In this document: in pieces, positions 19,617 to 29,310 of the stretch
How the letters are laid out: each line of letters starts with the position of its first letter
How positions within the stretch are numbered: position 1 is the stretch's first letter
Source: Thiobacillus denitrificans DSM 12475
GTDB lineage: Bacteria > Pseudomonadota > Gammaproteobacteria > Burkholderiales > Thiobacillaceae
Direction: 5' to 3'
Length of the DNA: 64,000 bases
Assembly: GCF_000376425.1 (NCBI RefSeq)
Contig: NZ_AQWL01000006.1
Location: 23,045 to 87,044, forward strand
Notes under the pieces: generated by a model
What the model saw: the letters and a program-made list of their open reading frames with translations, nothing else
The model's database searches: none
Told to the model about the DNA's origin: nothing
Made by a program: the position numbers and the translations under genes

Positions 19617-21914
19617 ATGCCGTGTCCTGTTTTTGCCCCCCGTCTGCTGCCGGCCCTGATTGCCGCCAGCCTGCTGCCGCTCGGCGCCAGCGCGAACGAA
19701 GCGCAATTGCCGACCGTCGAGGTGGTGGATACCCTGGAGAAGGCTGCACCGTTCGCCGCCGAGGTCAGGAATGCGCCGGCACTGCGTGCCACGACGAGCG
19801 ACACGGCGAGCCTGCTCAGGGACGTTCCGGGGGTGGGCCTGTACGGTGCCGGCGGGATCTCCAGCCTGCCCGCGATCCACGGGCTGGCGGACGACCGTCT
19901 GCGCATCAAGGTCGACGGCATGGACCTGATCTCGGCCTGCCCCAATCACATGAATCCGGCACTGTCCTACCTGGATCCGTCGCAGGTCGAATCGATCGGT
20001 GTCTACGCCGGCATCGCACCGGTCAGCGTCGGTGGCGACAGCATCGGCGGCGCGATCGTCGCCAAGACCGCGGATCCCGTGTTCGCCAAGCCGGGCGAGG
20101 GCAGCCTCGTCAAGGGCGAGGTCGGCACCTACTACCGCAGCAACGGCAAGGCCAAAGGCGCCAACGCGGCAGCCACCTACGCGACCGAGGGGTTCAACAT
20201 TTCCTATACCGGCGCCATCGCCCGATCGGACAACTACGACGCCGGCGGCAACTTCAAGGACAGACTCTTCGTCGCGGGAACGCCCGCCGGCTTCACCGGC
20301 CGCCCGGGGCACACCCTGCCGGCCGACGAAGTCGGTTCGACCGCGTACGACACGCGCAACCACACGCTGGGCCTGGCGTTCCGCGGCGGCAGCCATCTCT
20401 TCGAGGCAAAATTCGGCTACCAGGACATGCCCGAGCAACTGTGGCCAAACCAGCGCATGGACCTGCTCGCCAACGAGCAGAAGCGCGTCAACCTGCGCTA
20501 CGCCGGCGACCTCGCCTGGGGCAAACTGGAGGCGCGCGTCTACCATGAGGACGTCGAGCACTTCATGGACTTCGGCGCCGACAAGAAATACTGGTATCAG
20601 GCAGGAAACCCCGCTTATCTCGGTGCTCCTTGTGCTGGCCCCAGCGCAACCTGCGCCACCGGCATGCCGATGAATACGGAGAGCACCAACACCGGGGTCG
20701 TCGTCAAGGCCGATATCGACCTGACGCAGCAGGACCTGCTGCGCGTCGGCACCGAATACCAGCGCTACCGGCTCGACGACTGGTGGCCGGCCTCGGGCGC
20801 GGGCATGTGGCCCAACGCCTTCCTGAACGTCAACGACGGCGAGCGCGACCGCGCGGCGGTCTTCGGCGAATGGGAAAGGCAGCACAGCCCGCAGTGGATG
20901 ACGCTCGCCGGCGTGCGCTTCGAGCGGGTGAGCATGGATGCCGGGGAGGTGCATGGCTACAAGACGGCCGCGCCGGACTCGGGTAACCAGTTGCGAGACA
21001 GCGCCGCGTTCAACGCCGCGGATCGCTCGAAGACGGATAACAACTGGGACATGACCGTGTTGGCGCGCTACACGCCCGACGCCACTCGCGACATCGAGTT
21101 CGGCTTCGCCCACAAGACGCGTTCGCCCAACCTGCACGAGCGCTACGCCTGGTCGACCTGGCAGATGGCGGCGCTGATGGTCAACTGGGCCGGCGACGGC
21201 AACGGCTACATCGGCAACCTCGACCTCGACCCCGAGCAGGCCAATACCGTGTCCGCGACCTTCGACTGGCACGCGGCCGATCGCAGCTGGGAGCTCAAGG
21301 CCACGCCGTACTACACCCATGTCACCGACTACGTCGACGCGGTCCAGTGGAACGCCGCGGCGAACGCGCCGGGCACGACGCTGGTGACTGACCAGTTCAC
21401 GGTACTCAAGTTCGCCAACCAGTCGGCGCGGCTCTACGGCATCGACCTGTCGGGCAAGATGCCGCTGGCGAAGACCGACACGGGTGAGTATGGACTCAAG
21501 GGTCTCGTCAGCTACACCCGGGGCGAGAACCGTGATACCGGCGACAACCTCTACAACATCATGCCGCTCAACGCCAGGCTGACGCTGACGCACAAGCTGC
21601 GCGGCTGGGACAACGCCGCCGAAGTGGTGATGGTCGGCCGCAAGGATGACGTCTCCGCCATGCGCAACGAGATGGAAACCCCCGGCTACGCGCTCCTCAA
21701 CCTGCGCGGCAGCCATGCGTGGAAAAAACTGCGTGTCGATTTCGGCGTGGAGAACGTGTTCGACCGTCTTTACTACCATCCGCTCGGCGGCGCCTATATC
21801 GGCCAGGGCACGACGATGACCGCCAGCACCACGGCAATGACCGTGCCGCAATGGGGTACCCCGGTTCCAGGCATGGGCCGTTCGATCTACACTGCCTTGA
21901 ATTACCAGTTCTGA
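19617..21914 (+). CDS. oprC: TonB-dependent copper receptor, OprC/NosA-like
   Basis: This 765-residue outer membrane receptor has a signal peptide ending near ASA, a plug domain (residues about 45-155) and a 22-strand-type barrel ending in ALNYQF. The plug carries CPNHM, with C108 and M112 in a CxxxM arrangement, followed by NPALSYLDPSQVESI. H315-x-M317 (EHFMDF) supplies a second HxM pair. This CxxxM plus HxM combination is the copper-binding signature reported for Pseudomonas OprC. I chose the ATG at 19617, which has GGAG nine bases before it. It is followed after 13 bases by a PCuAC chaperone gene, supporting a role in copper import. Confidence 0.88.
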   Translation: MPCPVFAPRLLPALIAASLLPLGASANEAQLPTVEVVDTLEKAAPFAAEVRNAPALRATTSDTASLLRDVPGVGLYGAGGISSLPAIHGLADDRLRIKVDGMDLISACPNHMNPALSYLDPSQVESIGVYAGIAPVSVGGDSIGGAIVAKTADPVFAKPGEGSLVKGEVGTYYRSNGKAKGANAAATYATEGFNISYTGAIARSDNYDAGGNFKDRLFVAGTPAGFTGRPGHTLPADEVGSTAYDTRNHTLGLAFRGGSHLFEAKFGYQDMPEQLWPNQRMDLLANEQKRVNLRYAGDLAWGKLEARVYHEDVEHFMDFGADKKYWYQAGNPAYLGAPCAGPSATCATGMPMNTESTNTGVVVKADIDLTQQDLLRVGTEYQRYRLDDWWPASGAGMWPNAFLNVNDGERDRAAVFGEWERQHSPQWMTLAGVRFERVSMDAGEVHGYKTAAPDSGNQLRDSAAFNAADRSKTDNNWDMTVLARYTPDATRDIEFGFAHKTRSPNLHERYAWSTWQMAALMVNWAGDGNGYIGNLDLDPEQANTVSATFDWHAADRSWELKATPYYTHVTDYVDAVQWNAAANAPGTTLVTDQFTVLKFANQSARLYGIDLSGKMPLAKTDTGEYGLKGLVSYTRGENRDTGDNLYNIMPLNARLTLTHKLRGWDNAAEVVMVGRKDDVSAMRNEMETPGYALLNLRGSHAWKKLRVDFGVENVFDRLYYHPLGGAYIGQGTTMTASTTAMTVPQWGTPVPGMGRSIYTALNYQF

Positions 21915-21927
21915 AGAGGAGTTATCG

Positions 21928-22386
21928 ATGAAAGCGCTTGTTGCCGCCGTGCTCCTGGCCAGTGCCGCCGGCCTGCCTGCCTGGGCCGCCAATATCGGCG
22001 TGACCGACGCGTGGGTGCGCGCCACCATGCCGGGGCAGCCGGTCAGCGGCGCTTACATGCAGCTCCGGGCCGATGCCGATGCGCGTCTGATCGGCGCATC
22101 CAGCCAGGCGGTGCCGCGGGTGGAGGTGCACGAAATGAAAATGGACGGCGGCGTGATGCGCATGCGCGAAGTGAAGGCGATCGACCTGCCGCAAGGCAAG
22201 ACGGTTACGCTCAAGCCTGGCGGCTTTCACATCATGCTGATGAATCTGAAAAAGCCGATTGCAGCAGGTGATGTCATTCCGCTCACCCTGGTGGTCGAGT
22301 CCGGCGGCAAACGGCAGACGGTCGAGGTGAATGCGGTCGCACGCGCCGCCCGCATGGATGGTGGCGCGGCGCATCGGCATCACTGA
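21928..22386 (+). CDS. pcuC: Periplasmic copper chaperone PCu(A)C
   Basis: This 152-residue DUF461/PCu(A)C protein has a signal peptide (residues 1-21, cleavage after AWA). It carries the exact family copper motif H-x10-M-x21-H-x-M at H68, M79, H101 and M103, and a histidine-rich tail, HRHH. Such proteins deliver Cu(I) to cytochrome oxidase assembly factors or hold periplasmic copper. The gene is 13 bases downstream of the OprC-like receptor with RBS GAAGAGGAG, so the two form an import-and-handover operon. About 106 bases then separate it from the convergent HvfC-type gene. Confidence 0.93.
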   Translation: MKALVAAVLLASAAGLPAWAANIGVTDAWVRATMPGQPVSGAYMQLRADADARLIGASSQAVPRVEVHEMKMDGGVMRMREVKAIDLPQGKTVTLKPGGFHIMLMNLKKPIAAGDVIPLTLVVESGGKRQTVEVNAVARAARMDGGAAHRHH

Positions 22387-22492
22387 GGCAGCGCGGTGCG
22401 TGTGGTGCCTGCGGCGGCGCAGGCGGTTCGGTCTGAAGCCCGGAACGCCGCCTTTTGATCCTCAATACGCATCGCGCACGCGGCATGCCGGG

Positions 22493-23254
22493 TCAGGCCA
22501 CGCAGGTTCCCGCAATGACACCGCGTGCGCGCAGGTCCTCCAATAATGCTGTGCCGGCCTGCAGGATGAGCGCAGGGTCGGGATGGCGGCTTTCCGCGGC
22601 GAGGCCTGCCAGCGCGGCACGCCCGTTCAGCGTGCCGCGCTCCAGCAGGGTCAGCAGGCGTGCGGTGAATGCGTTGATTTCGCTGAACTGCACCCGGTCG
22701 GCTGCGTCGCGGAACACCAGCAGCCAGGTTTCGGCAGGCTGAATCTTGCGGCGCGGAGCGATCCGGTGCACGGGCCAGTCGTAGCGCAGGTTGGCCAGCA
22801 CCGGATTCAGCACGGGGACGTCGTCGAGCAGATCGCCCTGCGCATCGACACCGCAGGCGATGCTGCGATTCGATACCGACAGCACCAGTTCGATCCATTC
22901 GTAATGGGCCAGCGCCAGGGTGAAAGGCGGATAGCCTTGCGCCGGGGCCCATTCGTTCTGCAGGAACTGCACAAACTCGTCCGGGATCTGGCGAAAGTAG
23001 GGCGTGCGGCTGCGGTGCGTGCTGAAGAAGACGCGCACCAGCCGGGACCATTTGCGGGCGCCGAGCACCTGCCGCAGCACCGGAAAGCAGGAAAGCAGAA
23101 AGCTCTCGACGTTGTTGAACAGGATTGCGTTGTAAACCTTCATGCGCCGCGCCGCGACGCCGGCCGGACGCGGATGTGCCTGCGGGTCGCGGATGTGCGC
23201 GGCGAAGGCGAGCTGATAGCGCTGGAATTCAGGAAGCGCGGACGGCTCGCTCAT
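22493..23254 (-). CDS. HvfC/BufC-type DUF2063 partner of an MNIO RiPP enzyme
   Basis: This 253-residue protein begins with the DUF2063 putative DNA-binding domain. The segments [15 protein letters not shown] and [24 protein letters not shown] are typical. A C-terminal partner domain covers about residues 140-250. Proteins of this family bind the leader of RiPP precursors and assist the DUF692 enzyme encoded next to them. The start overlaps the end of the MNIO gene by 26 bases, indicating coupled translation. No DoxX (HvfD) gene follows, unlike many such operons. The assignment rests on family pattern and operon order. Confidence 0.85.
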   Translation of the reverse strand: MSEPSALPEFQRYQLAFAAHIRDPQAHPRPAGVAARRMKVYNAILFNNVESFLLSCFPVLRQVLGARKWSRLVRVFFSTHRSRTPYFRQIPDEFVQFLQNEWAPAQGYPPFTLALAHYEWIELVLSVSNRSIACGVDAQGDLLDDVPVLNPVLANLRYDWPVHRIAPRRKIQPAETWLLVFRDAADRVQFSEINAFTARLLTLLERGTLNGRAALAGLAAESRHPDPALILQAGTALLEDLRARGVIAGTCVA

Positions 23255-24080
23255 GGGCTTGGTGCGCGGCCTGGATGCGGGCGATGCGTTCGACCTCGCG
23301 CGTCAGTTCGGCCAGCGGCGGAATGTTGAAGTCGCGTTCCAGCAGCGTGGGGGCGACGCCGTGGATGCGGTAGGTTTCATCGAGCAGCGCCCATACCGGG
23401 TCGATCACGGCGGCGCCGTGGGTGTCGATCAGCAGATCGTCCGCTTCCCGGTAATGTCCCGCCATGTGCATGTAGACGATCCGTCCGGTGGGCAGGGTGC
23501 GGATGAATTCGACCGGGTCGTAGCGGTGGTTGACGCTGTTGACATAGACGTTGTTGACGTCCAGATGCAGGTCGCAGTCGGCTTCGAGCAGCACCGCGCG
23601 GATGAAGTCCGCCTCGTCCATGTCGGCGATCGGCGCGGCAACGTAGAACGACGCGTTCTCGATGGCGATGCGGCGTTCCAGGATGTCCTGCGCGCGGCGG
23701 ATGCGCGCGGCGACGTATTTCACCGCCTCCTCCGTGAAGGGGATCGGCAGCAGATCGTACAGGTGCCCGTCGTCCGAGCAGTACGACAGGTGTTCGGTAT
23801 ACAGCTGGATGCCGTGCGTATCCATGAATTGCCGCGTTTTATGCAGCAGCAGCTCGTCGAGCGGGGTCGGGCCGCCGAGCGACAGCGACAGGCCGTGACA
23901 GACGAACGGATAGCGTTCGGTAAAACAGCGCAAGTCGCGGCCATGCGCGCCACCCAGGTCGATCCAGTTCTCCGGAGCGAGTTCGAAGAAATCGATGGCA
24001 GCGGGGACCTGGATTTTCAGCGCGGCAATGAGCTCGCGCCGGAAGCCCAGCCCCGCGCCGGCAAGGCGCAGGGAGTTCAC
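23229..24080 (-). CDS. MNIO-family (DUF692) RiPP-modifying iron enzyme, HvfB/BufB-like
   Basis: This 283-residue TIM-barrel protein belongs to the multinuclear non-heme iron oxidative enzymes related to MbnB and HvfB. Likely metal ligands are visible along the chain: H in [11 protein letters not shown] in TEHLSYC, E in IENASFY, D in [12 protein letters not shown] in MHMAGH, D in DTHG, and E in LLERDFNIP. Enzymes of this kind convert cysteines of precursor peptides to copper-binding groups such as oxazolone/thioamide. The precursor gene lies 13 bases upstream and the partner gene overlaps downstream. The chemistry is inferred from family and motif. Confidence 0.9.
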   Translation of the reverse strand: MNSLRLAGAGLGFRRELIAALKIQVPAAIDFFELAPENWIDLGGAHGRDLRCFTERYPFVCHGLSLSLGGPTPLDELLLHKTRQFMDTHGIQLYTEHLSYCSDDGHLYDLLPIPFTEEAVKYVAARIRRAQDILERRIAIENASFYVAAPIADMDEADFIRAVLLEADCDLHLDVNNVYVNSVNHRYDPVEFIRTLPTGRIVYMHMAGHYREADDLLIDTHGAAVIDPVWALLDETYRIHGVAPTLLERDFNIPPLAELTREVERIARIQAAHQAHERAVRAS

Positions 24081-24093
24081 GGCAGGCCAGTGA

Positions 24094-24519
24094 TTATTTC
24101 GTCATGGTGCCGCTCTTGCCCGCACCGCATTTGCCTTCCCCTGCCTTCATGCCGCCGCATTTGCCCTCCATCATCTTGGCCATTTCATCCTTGTCGATGA
24201 AGCCATCCTTGTTGGCATCCTTCATGTCGAACATGGCTTCATGCTGCTTGGTGAACTCTTCCCTGCTGACCTTGCCGTCCTGATTGGTATCGGCCATGCA
24301 GTTTTTGCCATCCTTGTCGGCTTTCATCATGGCGGCGCCGCACTTGCCCGCACCGCACTTGCCTTCACCCATTTTCCCGGCGTCAGCAAGCATGTAGCCC
24401 TTGTCCAGGGATTGCATGGCGAAAGGGTTCTCGGCTGCGGAGGCGATGGGCGCTGCGCCAAGGGCAGCAGCAAATGCGGAACCAATAGCGACGGAAATCA
24501 GGGGTTTTTTGCTGGACAT
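24094..24519 (-). CDS. EF-hand RiPP precursor with EGKCG motifs (HvfA/bufferin-like)
   Basis: This 141-residue protein has a signal peptide (residues 1-28, cleavage after ASA). Its middle carries two EF-hand loops, D77-E88 ([12 protein letters not shown]) and D101-E112 ([12 protein letters not shown]). On both sides are EGKCG-type motifs. C55 and C60 lie in [11 protein letters not shown], and C121 and C131 in [16 protein letters not shown] last repeat is degenerate, AGKSG. C74 lies just before the first EF-hand. EGKCG cysteines are the sites modified by HvfB-type enzymes. I chose the ATG at 24519 (MSSKKPL) because it starts the signal peptide after AGAGAGAA. It heads a three-gene operon next to copper uptake genes. 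Confidence 0.88.
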   Translation of the reverse strand: MSSKKPLISVAIGSAFAAALGAAPIASAAENPFAMQSLDKGYMLADAGKMGEGKCGAGKCGAAMMKADKDGKNCMADTNQDGKVSREEFTKQHEAMFDMKDANKDGFIDKDEMAKMMEGKCGGMKAGEGKCGAGKSGTMTK

Positions 24520-24939
24520 AATGTTCTCTCTAAATAACGGTTCGAATGGCTCAATAACAACACAATGCACCGGAAGCCCGGTGGTTTTTATTGCAGGAAA
24601 CCCATGAATCGGGTTTCTTTGGCAATCCTCTTTCGCTGCGCCGCCGGCACCGCGCTCCGGGCGGCCTCGCCTGCTGCCGTTTCATTCCGGAACAGGCGAA
24701 ACCTTCCCCGAACGGCGCGCGGTTCCGGCCGTAGCCTTGGCGGACGGTCGTTTCAGCCGGGCGGCCGGCAAACGGTAGTCGTTCGTCCATGACCGGCGAC
24801 GCAAGTTCCGTACTTCCCCGTACACCGGCGCCATTTTACGCCGCCCCGCCTTCAATGCGCCGGTGAATGTCCGTTCCCGGTCTGGCATTGCCTGCTGTGC
24901 GGGTATTCGGCAGACGCGCACGCAGCGGCAAGCCGGGCT

Positions 24940-24967
24940 CTTGAAATGGAGATGGAGCGCCCCAGAT
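24940..24967 (+). promoter_or_regulatory. Sigma-32 heat-shock promoter candidate for hsp20
   Basis: CTTGAAA at 24940-24946 and CCCCAGAT at 24960-24967 are separated by 13 bases. This closely matches the sigma-32 pattern CTTGAAA-N11-15-CCCCATnT, with one mismatch in the -10. It lies about 40 bases before the Hsp20 start. The rest of the gap 24520-25009 contains no gene I can support. Confidence 0.72.
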
Positions 24968-25009
24968 CGGTTTTAGCAGAGTGTGTTTGTCAACCCGAAG
25001 GAGGACACC

Positions 25010-25432
25010 ATGGCCCATATCACCCGTTATGACCCGTTTGAAGCAGCCGATCCGCTGGATACCCTGTTCCGCGGTTTTTTCCGTCCGGTGCAGCTGGACA
25101 GGGAGGCACCGCAAATTCGTCTGGACGTGAAAGAGGATGAGAAAAGTTATGCCGTTCATGCCGATATTCCGGGCGTGGCCAAGGATGACATCCAGGTCAC
25201 GATCGACGGCAACACCGTGGCGATCAGCGCCGAGGTGAAGAAAAACACCGAGCAGAAGGACGGTGAAAAAGTGCTGCGCCGCGAACGTTATTTCGGCCGC
25301 GTCGGTCGCAGCTTCGCGCTGGAACACGAGGTGGACGAAGCTGCCGCCACCGCCCGTTACCAGGACGGTGTGCTGCAACTGGTGCTGCCGAAGAAGGTCG
25401 CGACTGCGGCCAGGCGGCTGGCAGTGCAGTAA
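25010..25432 (+). CDS. Small heat shock protein, Hsp20/alpha-crystallin family
   Basis: This 140-residue chaperone has a short N-terminal arm (YDPFEAADPLDTLFRGFFRP). The alpha-crystallin domain, at about residues 38-130, includes IRLDVKEDEKSYAVHADIPGV and GVLQLVLPKK, the second being the family A-x-x-x-n-G-v-L type strand. It holds unfolding proteins as an oligomer without ATP. The ATG at 25010 has a near-perfect ribosome site, GAAGGAGGACACC. A sigma-32-like promoter lies just upstream and a strong terminator just after, so it is a single-gene heat-shock unit. Confidence 0.95.
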   Translation: MAHITRYDPFEAADPLDTLFRGFFRPVQLDREAPQIRLDVKEDEKSYAVHADIPGVAKDDIQVTIDGNTVAISAEVKKNTEQKDGEKVLRRERYFGRVGRSFALEHEVDEAAATARYQDGVLQLVLPKKVATAARRLAVQ

Positions 25433-25451
25433 ACGCAGTCCCGCGCAGTTG

Positions 25452-25476
25452 AAAAGGCGGCTTCGCGCCGCCTTTT
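25452..25476 (+). terminator. Intrinsic terminator after hsp20
   Basis: A 10-bp stem, AAAAGGCGGC with its complement GCCGCCTTTT, surrounds TTCGC and ends in a T-run. It lies 20 bases after the hsp20 stop and 43 before argB. The A/T symmetry would let it work in both directions. Confidence 0.85.
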
Positions 25477-25488
25477 CTATTGGCGTAA

Positions 25489-26403
<915 letters not shown>

Positions 26404-26408
26404 GCGAT

Positions 26409-26864
26409 ATGCGCTACTGGCTGATGAAATCCGAACCCTCCGACGTCAGCATCGACGACCTCGCCGCCATGCCCGAGCAGAGCGTCGCCTGGTACGGCGT
26501 GCGCAATTACCAGGCGCGCAATTTCATGCGCGACCAGATGCGGCCCGGCGACAAGGTGCTGTTCTACCATTCGTCGTGCGCCGAGCCGGGCATCGCCGGG
26601 CTGGCCGAGGTCAACGTGGCGGCATACCCCGATGCCACCCAGTTCGATCCGAAGAACACGTACTTCGATCCCAAGGCGACGCCGGAAACGCCGCGCTGGT
26701 TCAACGTCGACGTCAGGCTGGTGAAGAAGACGCGGCTGATGCCGCTGAGGGAAATCCGCGGCTATCCCGAGCTCGCCCGCATGCGCATCCTGCAGAAAGG
26801 CAATCGCCTGTCGATCACGCCGGTCGACCCGGCCGAGTACGACTTCATCGTCAAGCACCTGTGA
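26409..26864 (+). CDS. EVE-domain protein (Thy28-like)
   Basis: This 151-residue protein is a single EVE domain. It opens with MRYWLMKSEPSDVSIDDL and continues with SVAWYGVRNYQARNFMRDQMRPGDKVLFYHS and PAEYDFIVKHL. EVE domains resemble PUA/YTH folds and bind modified bases in nucleic acids, but the cellular role of this stand-alone type is not settled. It is packed between argB and a TSUP permease with an overlap of one codon, so the three are probably one transcript without obvious functional linkage. Confidence 0.92.
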   Translation: MRYWLMKSEPSDVSIDDLAAMPEQSVAWYGVRNYQARNFMRDQMRPGDKVLFYHSSCAEPGIAGLAEVNVAAYPDATQFDPKNTYFDPKATPETPRWFNVDVRLVKKTRLMPLREIRGYPELARMRILQKGNRLSITPVDPAEYDFIVKHL

Positions 26865-27664
26865 TCGCCGACCCTGCGCTGCTGGCGGGCTACGGCGGAC
26901 TGGGGCTGGTGGTCGGCTTCGTCGCCGGTCTGCTCGGTGTCGGCGGCGGCCTCATCATCGTGCCGGTGCTGATTTTCCTGCTGCACGCGCAGGGGCTGGC
27001 TGCCGGCTTGGAACCGCAACTGGCGCTCGGCACTTCGCTCGCCTCGATCCTGTTCACCTCGCTGTCCAGCGTGCGCGCGCACCATCGCCACGGCGCGGTC
27101 GTCTGGCCGCTGCTGCGGCGCATCGCGCCCGGCATCGTGCTCGGCACGCTGGCCGGTGCGGTGCTGGCAGCGCAGATGCCGGCGACGCTGCTGAAGCTGT
27201 TCTTCGTCGCCTTCCTGTTCTATGCCGCCATCCAGATGTGGCTGGACTTCAAACCGGCGCCGCATCGCGGCCTGCCGGGGCCGGCTGCGATGACGCTGGC
27301 GGGCGGCGTCATCGGCGCGGTGTCGAGCTGGGTCGGCATCGGCGGCGGCACCCTGTCGGTTCCCTTCATGCTGTGGCACAACGTCCCGCTGCACCGGGCG
27401 ATCGCCACCTCCGCGGCGATCGGATTTCCGATCGCCATCGCCGGCGCGGCCGGCTACGTGCTGGGTGGCTGGGGCGCCAGCGGCTTGCCCGCCGGCAGTC
27501 TCGGTTTCGTCTATTTGCCGGCGCTCTTCGGCATCGTGCTGGGCAGCGTGCTGACCGCGCCGCTCGGTGCGCGCACCGCCCATCGCCTGCCGGTGAGGCC
27601 GTTGAAGCGGGTTTTTGCGCTGCTGCTGATGGTGCTGGCGCTGCGCATGGCATGGACATTCTAG
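26861..27664 (+). CDS. TSUP (TauE/SafE) family membrane permease
   Basis: This 267-residue protein with about eight transmembrane helices has the family's two symmetric motifs. GFVAGLLGVGGGLIIVPVLIF is in the first half and GAVSSWVGIGGGTLSVPFML in the second. TSUP members export sulfite, sulfoacetate or related organosulfur anions, or carry other anions. Substrate cannot be assigned here, though sulfur-compound export would fit a sulfur oxidiser. The start is GTG at 26861, overlapping the EVE stop codon (GTGA). Longer in-frame extensions lie inside the EVE gene and lack homologous character. Confidence 0.9.
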   Translation: MIADPALLAGYGGLGLVVGFVAGLLGVGGGLIIVPVLIFLLHAQGLAAGLEPQLALGTSLASILFTSLSSVRAHHRHGAVVWPLLRRIAPGIVLGTLAGAVLAAQMPATLLKLFFVAFLFYAAIQMWLDFKPAPHRGLPGPAAMTLAGGVIGAVSSWVGIGGGTLSVPFMLWHNVPLHRAIATSAAIGFPIAIAGAAGYVLGGWGASGLPAGSLGFVYLPALFGIVLGSVLTAPLGARTAHRLPVRPLKRVFALLLMVLALRMAWTF

Positions 27665-27842
27665 GCGGCGTAGGGCCGCACCACGATCTAGCCTTCGGTG
27701 ACACGCTGCTGCACCAGATGTTGAGACGAGCCATATGTAACGATTTCATGCTTGAGTGGCTGCATCTGCCGCGCTAGTCTTTCGACACATGCCGAAAACT
27801 CATCGCATGGCCGATTAATTCAATAACTACGCGGAGATACTC

Positions 27843-28748
27843 ATGGCACACCTGCAAGCTGTACACACCACGCTGCAACCCCAACAAAACGCATACACGC
27901 AGCTCACCACGTATTTCGATCCGCACAGCCAGGTCGCCTGGGGGTATATGCACGCGGAACCACGTCCTTGTTTTACGCCAACCTTGCTGAGTGAACTGCT
28001 GGCCTGGGGCAACGGCATGATCGGGATGATCGATGATCACGCGCAGATGGACGTGAAATATTTCGTTCTCGCCTCGAAGGTGCCCGACACCTTCAGCCTG
28101 GGAGGCGACCTGAGCCTCTTCATGCGGCATATCGAGGCGCGTGATCGCGATGCGCTGCTTCATTACGCCATTTCCTGCATCGACTGTTCCTATGCGGTGC
28201 ACAGCCACCTGAACCGGCCCAATGTAACGAGCATCGCCCTGGTTCAGGGGCAGGCGCTCGGCGGTGGATTCGAAAGCGCACTGGCGGCCAATGTGTTGAT
28301 CGCCGAACGCGGCGCCAGAATGGGGCTGCCGGAAATCCTCTTCAATCTGTTCCCGGGGATGGGCGCGATGACTTTTCTGGGGCGTCGTGTAGGGCATCAC
28401 CAGGCCGAGAAAATCATCCGTAGCGGCAAGCTCTATCTGGCTGAGGAGCTGTACGAAATGGGTGTGGTGGATGTGCTGGCGGAGCCGGGCGAGGGGGAGG
28501 GTGCGGTTTGCGACTATATCCGGCGCGAGGAGAAATCCCGCAACGGGATCCTCGCCTTGCGCGCCGCGCGCGAAGTCAGCCAGCCCGCGCCATACGATGA
28601 GCTGGTCCACATCACCGAAATCTGGGTGGATGCTGCCCTGCGTCTGGAAGCAAAGGATTTGCGGATGATGGAGCGGCTGGTCAGCCGACAAACCAGCAAG
28701 ACCGGAACGGTTGCTGCAGCGGAGCCGTCACAGGCTTTCGGCGCGTAA
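27843..28748 (+). CDS. rpfF: DSF synthase RpfF (crotonase family)
   Basis: This 301-residue crotonase-fold enzyme resembles RpfF, which makes cis-2-unsaturated fatty-acid signals (diffusible signal factor) from acyl-ACP. The two catalytic glutamates are present with exact spacing. E144 lies in GGGFESALA and E164 in GLPEILFNLFPGMGA, a block highly characteristic of RpfF. The oxyanion region is FSLGGDLSLF. The ATG has GCGGAGATACTC before it. It converges with rpfC, overlapping by 21 bases, the same layout as in Xanthomonas. Signal identity is not predictable from sequence. Confidence 0.9.
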   Translation: MAHLQAVHTTLQPQQNAYTQLTTYFDPHSQVAWGYMHAEPRPCFTPTLLSELLAWGNGMIGMIDDHAQMDVKYFVLASKVPDTFSLGGDLSLFMRHIEARDRDALLHYAISCIDCSYAVHSHLNRPNVTSIALVQGQALGGGFESALAANVLIAERGARMGLPEILFNLFPGMGAMTFLGRRVGHHQAEKIIRSGKLYLAEELYEMGVVDVLAEPGEGEGAVCDYIRREEKSRNGILALRAAREVSQPAPYDELVHITEIWVDAALRLEAKDLRMMERLVSRQTSKTGTVAAAEPSQAFGA

Positions 28749-29310
28749 TTTCCGGTCCAGATAGGCCATCAGGGCGGTTTGCGCCTCGTTGAGCGCAAGC
28801 CGCACGTCGTCCAGCTTTTGGCGCGTGCACGCGTCGCCCATCTCATAGGGTTTGATGCGCTCGGCTTCGGTGCAAAGCTGTGCCAGCCGGCTGGCTCCGA
28901 CATCGCTGGCGCCGCCTTTCAGCATGTGCAGCTGGTCGTGCCATTGGCCATAGTCCTGACTGGCCAGGGCGCGCTCGATATCGCGCAGTGAACGTTCGCT
29001 GTCCTCCTCGAAACTGGTGAGCAGATCCCGCACAAAATCATGCCCGCCCAGTTGGGCGAGATCGTCCAGTACCGATTCATCCAGCTCTTCCCGCTGCTGC
29101 GCGCGGGGCGGGGCGGCGGCAGGGGCTTGCACCTGCTGGCTGGCCAGCCGGGCAATGAGATCCACGAGTTCGCGGCTGTTGACCGGCTTGGTGAGGAAGC
29201 TGTCCGCCCCCGCTGCCTCGCAGGCATCCTGTGCCTCGGCGCGCGCGTCGGCGGTGAGCATGATGATGGGCAGATGCCCCTTTTCCATGAAGCGCCAGCG
29301 TTGCACTACT
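28728..29310 (-). pseudogene. rpfC: rpfC 3' fragment: end of receiver domain and HPt domain
   Basis: This is the downstream piece of an interrupted RpfC hybrid kinase. It opens with VVQRWRFMEKGHLPIIMLTADARAEA, the second half of a receiver domain, with its conserved lysine in FLTKPVNSREL. After a proline/alanine linker it carries a complete HPt domain with the phosphotransfer histidine in LHMLKGGASDVGA. Only a GTG at 29306 could start it and no ribosome site is visible, so expression as a separate HPt protein is doubtful. Joining it to the upstream fragment after removal of the IS element and one target repeat restores an unbroken frame. Confidence 0.88.
29305..29310. repeat. Target-site duplication, left copy (ACTACT)
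   Basis: ACTACT directly precedes the left end TGTGATC of the inserted element. The identical ACTACT follows the right end at 30337-30342. A 6-bp duplication is within the range of IS481-family elements. Confidence 0.9.

Noticed and set aside
24520-24939. Hidden gene in the 420-base gap between the RiPP precursor and the hsp20 promoter
   Set aside because: Short open frames exist on both strands, but none has a ribosome site, coding character or recognisable domain.
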